Of a stretch of 32,503 bases of DNA, positions 29,045 through 32,503 are shown in pieces. The DNA comes from Gnetum montanum (lineage: Eukaryota; Streptophyta; Gnetopsida; Gnetales; Gnetaceae). The stretch covers positions 139,589 through 172,091 of the forward strand of contig MNCI01021515.1 in NCBI GenBank assembly GCA_015680685.1, read 5' to 3'. The translations under genes were made by a program, and so were the position numbers. Below the pieces are notes generated by a model, which saw only the letters and a list, made by a program, of their open reading frames with translations, ran no database searches and was not told the DNA's origin. Within the stretch, counting starts at the first letter, position 1. Each line of letters starts with the position of its first letter.

Positions 29045-31892
29045 ATGGTTCCCAAAAGACCCATGGTAGAAGGATCCTCACAGCATGAAAGTAAAAGACT
29101 AAGGGGTCAAGGAAGAAGACAAGCCAAAGAACAAATGCTATAAGTGGAACAGGAAGCCCAATCCTTCATCGTTCACCAACAAACTCATACCACAGAATAA
29201 TCTATGTAGGTTGAGGTTGAAGCACCAACAGCTCTTAAGTAAGAAAAGTCTCTAATGCTATCAACAAAATGCCTCCAGGATATCCAAGAGAAGTCCATCA
29301 TGTCCATAGTAATTATGGAACTGAATTTTGGACCATTCATGAAGTTTTCTCTCAAGAGAATTCAAACCCAACTCCAAGCCTCTCCTTTATGGCCAATCCT
29401 ATCATGTAAAGGTGAATGATACTTGGGAGAAGTATAGCAATTTTGGAAGAATAAACATGATGACGCTAGTCTTAAGATAGAAGGGGTCTTAGTGCCTTAC
29501 TTCATTGAAGCCATTACTAAGGCATTTAATATTCCAAATGTTGGAGCAAATGTAGTGTATATATCTACCAGATCTGACACTAATGTAAAGAAGATATGAT
29601 TATAAAGAACATATGGAAAAGAGGAGGAGTATAATGAATTAACTACTAAGGAAAAGATCTATTTCAAGATTGGAACCTCACACTTGTTTTCTACCAAAAG
29701 GCTTAACAAAATTTCCAGTTCTGCAGCTATGATTCTTATAGGAAAATTCAATACTAAATTAGTGCATCTGCACTTTCTAGAAATCCAGAGAAGGTTTGAA
29801 GAGAAGAAGGTAGGGAAATTCACATTGTCACTTTCTTACTTCATTAGGAAGTTGTGCAAGAAAGTAGGAATTCTAGGATATACTAATGATGTTCTAAGTA
29901 AAGCCTAGAATGCATCTTATACAAAGATGTCCAAACTAATGCCACCAAAGAAGGATTAGCTAGAGAAGCTAGTAAGCATTGAGGGAGTAGTAGGATCCAC
30001 AAAACCAAGAAACATTCTAGAAACTAGAAAAGAAGAAGTGAGACCTAGCATATTAACACTTGTTGATGATAGACCTAGATAGAGTGCTCTACCTACACAA
30101 CAAGATTACAGGCCTTCCATAAGCCACTTGCAGTAGATCATAGAAATAATTATTTGGGAAGCAAGGGAAGGTTTTACATTATACAAAGTTAGGGATAACT
30201 CCATAAGGCCTACTGTATCAATAGGACCTACTAGTGGGCAAGAATCTCTACAAGTAGAAGAGGATGATGGTTGGGCATAAGAAATTTCTAGGAATGATGC
30301 ATCTTTCTAGGTTATGTTAGAAATTGGAGAAAGAGTCATAGTAGTGGTGATGCAACATCAATATGTAGTAGGAGTAGTAGAAGTAATCATTGATCATATC
30401 AAAGAATCATTCAACATTCCCATTGTGCCATTGATGGATATTAAAAGAATATGAGATGTGGAATTGCTAGCTAGAACATTTTGTGACTCCAACAGAACAT
30501 GAAGATGATGTCAATTGACTAATGTATATAGGAAAATTCATGCAAAATCTCTTCGATATCCCTAGCAATATTACTACAATTTAGTTTGATTTAATTATAA
30601 AAAAGGTGAGGCTCGTCATTGTAGAGACAATGGAAAAGCATGTAGAAAATGAAGTGCAGAGGTTGTAAGCTAAGTTAACAGCTTTAAAAGAAAAAAGGAA
30701 GGACCTTGCACAATATAGAATCCTAGACTTGTTAGATGCATTCAAAATAGAACAAGTAAGGTATTTCATAGTAAGAAATATTTAAGTAGAGATGGAGAAA
30801 GAGAAGGTTTTGTGGAATCAATGAATGGTAGAAGCACAAACATATGCACATGCCAAAGCCATCACTACCTTAGAAGAAGAGAATAAGAAACTTGTTGTTA
30901 ATAATACAAGGTTGATAGACATTAAAAAGCAAAAAAATGTTCTCGAAGAAAGCATTCATCAATCATGAGAATATTTTATTAAAGTCAACTAGAACATGAA
31001 TACGTTGGCTAGAGAAAACTATGCTTTATCAATGGAAGAAGTACATGCCATTCATAAAAAATTAGCAATTGAGATTAGCACATGATAGAATGAGGCCAAG
31101 AAGCACAAAAGCCTCAAAAAACACTTGAGAGAATAGGTAGGCATGTACAAGTAGATCAATGAAAATGAAATCTAGATGGCCAAGGCCAAGATCAATTTAA
31201 TAATAACATAGACACTTGATTGACAGCCAATTTTGGATAGCCTAGCCCATGCTCACTAGGTTGAAGTAAAGAACAAAGACCTATAGATAAAGGATCTCAC
31301 AAAGTACATGGGGTTAGAAAAACTTTAGTATGCTAATCTAGCCATGTTAACAATAGGTAGTCCAAGAAATGAGCTAGAGCAATAGGTAGCTATGGTGTAT
31401 GCATTGTATGAGAAGAAGTTTATAGATAGAAAAGATGCCCAATAGAAACTACATGTTGCAAATTATGAATTAGAAATAGTAAAAGATAGCTACCAAGGTC
31501 AAAAAAATGTAGCAGCAAACCTAGCTTACCAAATGACTAATTATTAGGAATTGAAGAAGATGACCAGGGTGTTTGAAGAAAAGAGAAGGCAATTTGCAGC
31601 TTGGTATGTAAAAGCTAACAAGATGTATCCATAGCTGGCATGCCCATGGAAAGTATTGATGCCATCAAACATTGTAGAATTCACAAGGATAATACATGAT
31701 CCCAGGTCAGAGGAAGAGAAGCTTTAAGCATTCTTAACTATTACCAACTATAGAAGCTCGATGACAAAGGAAAGAAGCCGATGGAGGAGCCATCAACATT
31801 AGGAACATGAAGACTACATTGAGATTTTTTATTATGTTTTGTTTTGTTTGTTATCAATTGTGTCCATCATGCTATGCATGAAAATTTTGTAA
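29045..31892 (+). pseudogene. Third ORF of element 2: long coiled-coil protein with hydrophobic C-terminus
   Basis: From ATG at 29045 a degenerate frame of about 949 codons runs to TAA at 31890-31892, with one frame change near 30480-30495 and many TAG or TAA codons at likely Gln positions. The N-terminus is basic (SKRLRGQGRRQAKEQ). A conserved domain follows with NFGPF (~29322), LQASPLW, IEGVL and IEAITKAFNIP, YFKIGTSH and LEIQRRFEEKK (~29790). VVVMQHQ lies near 30330. The second half (about 30600-31620) is rich in Glu, Lys, Leu and Ala in coiled-coil style. The last 23 residues before the stop are strongly hydrophobic (FYYVLFCLLSIVSIMLC), a possible membrane anchor. No N-terminal signal peptide is seen. 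It occupies the env-like position of Athila-type elements and is homologous to 1960-535 (minus). Function unknown. Confidence 0.7.
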
Positions 31893-32021
31893 AACACCAC
31901 TTAAACCATAATGTGACATTTAGAGTTAAGTAGTCATGTCATAGTCTGAGTATATCTCCTAATTTTGTAAGGAACTCTATCCTCCTTTTGTTTTAACTCA
32001 AGGATGAGTTTCCATTCAATC

Positions 32022-32030
32022 GTGGAGGTA
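32022..32030 (+). promoter_or_regulatory. Terminal polypurine tract of element 2
   Basis: GTGGAGGTA directly precedes the LTR start TGATAAAACC, in the context CATTCAATCGTGGAGGTA, which parallels CATTCAGTCATGGGGGTA of family A. Confidence 0.75.
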
Positions 32031-32423
32031 TGATAAAACCTATTTTTGATGAGCCATGATATTGTATCTATAATATTATATCTATGATATTGTATCTATG
32101 ACATCGTAGCTCTACATACATCAACATTGATGCAATGTAGTGGGTTCTATTCACCCCTATAAATACCAACACTTGGTTGCACCAACAAAAAATTTCATTC
32201 CAACCTTAGAGAAGCTCTTGCAGTTTTTGTTTTTCTTTTGTAGTTTACACTTAGTAATAGAGTGAATGCCCATAGTGTGGTGTTGAAAAGTTGAACAAAA
32301 TCTTTATTTGAGTGGATTGTACTTGAGCATAGTTCATGAATGGCAATAAAGATTGAGATTATTTTCCACCATTGCATCATCCACTTAGTTTCTTTATTTT
32401 ACTTAGCTAATTTCTTTACTTAG
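32031..32423 (+). mobile_element. LTR3: 3' LTR of element 2, interrupted after 393 bp
   Basis: It starts TGATAAAACC after the purine tract. Four tandem 14-bp units (32056-32111) precede TATAAATA (32158-32165), and AATAAA is at 32345-32350. From 32262 it aligns with LTR2. At 32424 it is broken by a family A LTR; CTTAG at 32419-32423 is the candidate left target duplication. Confidence 0.82.
32056..32165 (+). promoter_or_regulatory. U3 promoter of LTR3: four tandem 14-bp iterons and TATA box
   Basis: Units are ATGATATTGTATCT (32056), ATAATATTATATCT (32070), ATGATATTGTATCT (32084) and ATGACATCGTAGCT (32098), in perfect 14-bp register. TATAAATA follows at 32158. Confidence 0.8.
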
Positions 32424-32503
32424 TGATGAGACGCGACTTGCACTGGGCCGTGATATCGCATCCCATGCAATATCGCGTACGCGATATCACGTCCCGCCGC
32501 CAT
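32424..32503 (+). mobile_element. Family A LTR start, cut by the window edge
   Basis: TGATGAGACGCGACTTG matches the starts of the LTR at 75 and of the solo LTR. Three palindromes, TGATATCG (32451), CAATATCG (32468) and CGATATCA (32482), are spaced 17 and 14 bp, as in the solo LTR. It is inserted in LTR3 of element 2. Whether a full element or a solo LTR follows cannot be seen. Confidence 0.9.

Larger units (their letters stand above)
19866..32423 (+). mobile_element. Element 2: long Athila-like element with third ORF
   Basis: Order: U3-less 5' LTR (~19866-20582), PBS, gag, protease, RT, RNase H, integrase, internal purine tract, noncoding region, LTR-like promoter, third ORF (29045-31892), terminal purine tract (32022-32030) and 3' LTR (32031-32423, broken by a family A insertion). 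In the ~160 bp where the two LTRs overlap I counted about 20 mismatches by eye, roughly 87% identity, so it is an old insertion. Every frame carries stops. Element 2 contains the only full-length copy in the window of the module between pol and the 3' LTR. Confidence 0.85.

Noticed and set aside
75-32503. LTRs at 75 and 32424 as the two ends of one giant element
   Set aside because: The left LTR follows a polypurine tract, so it is a 3' LTR; the right one is inserted in another element's LTR. Internal sequence between them belongs to other elements on both strands.
1-32503. Host protein-coding genes, tRNA or rRNA genes
   Set aside because: I saw no exon-like coding segment outside the retroelements and no tRNA box A and B pattern. 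The tRNA-like matches are primer-binding sites only.

Overview
The window looks like intergenic DNA from a land plant with a large, repeat-filled genome. It is AT-rich, I found no host gene, and almost all of it can be assigned to retrotransposons. The dominant family is a Ty3/gypsy group with Athila-like features: an FMDD-type reverse transcriptase, an integrase without a recognisable chromodomain, a primer-binding site that looks like a decayed tRNA-Asp match, and a third open reading frame after pol. I cannot name the species. A gymnosperm or other giant-genome plant would fit, but that is inference.

Layout. (1) 1-~412: the 3' end and 3' LTR of a plus-strand element ('family A'), with a purine tract at 67-74 and the LTR from 75. 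Three copies of a 24-bp repeat (419-522) lie at its junction with the next unit. (2) ~531-11277, minus strand: 'element 0', with 5' LTR 10373-11277, PBS 10354-10371, gag, protease, RT, RNase H, integrase, a long 3' region and the first half of the third ORF, cut at ~535. (3) 11278-13924, minus: an RTE-like LINE reverse transcriptase, split by a family A solo LTR (12426-13031) with a perfect 5-bp target duplication AAAAG. (4) 13925-~19865, plus: 'element 1', with LTR, PBS, gag and protease, but RT, RNase H and integrase missing, followed by a 3' region. (5) ~19866-32423, plus: 'element 2', with a U3-less 5' LTR, PBS, gag, pol, 3' region, a ~2.85-kb third ORF, a terminal purine tract and a 3' LTR. 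(6) 32424-32503: another family A LTR inserted in that 3' LTR and cut by the window edge.

All coding regions are decayed. Most in-frame stops are TAA or TAG where CAA or CAG would be expected, and the PBS differences are all C-to-T or G-to-A, so methylation-driven decay is the likely cause.

The most interesting structure is the module between integrase and the 3' LTR. In elements 0 and 2, on opposite strands, pol ends at a copy of the terminal purine-tract motif (TCATGGGGG). A long noncoding stretch follows, then a small cassette of short repeats plus a TATATATA box that resembles the U3 promoter of the same element's own LTR, and then the conserved third ORF (coiled-coil rich, with a hydrophobic C-terminus in element 2). 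Together this suggests an LTR-like internal promoter driving a separate transcript for the third ORF. A second pattern is that the LTR promoters carry clusters of short palindromes, often on a 14-bp pitch, just upstream of the TATA box, with a different palindrome in each subfamily.
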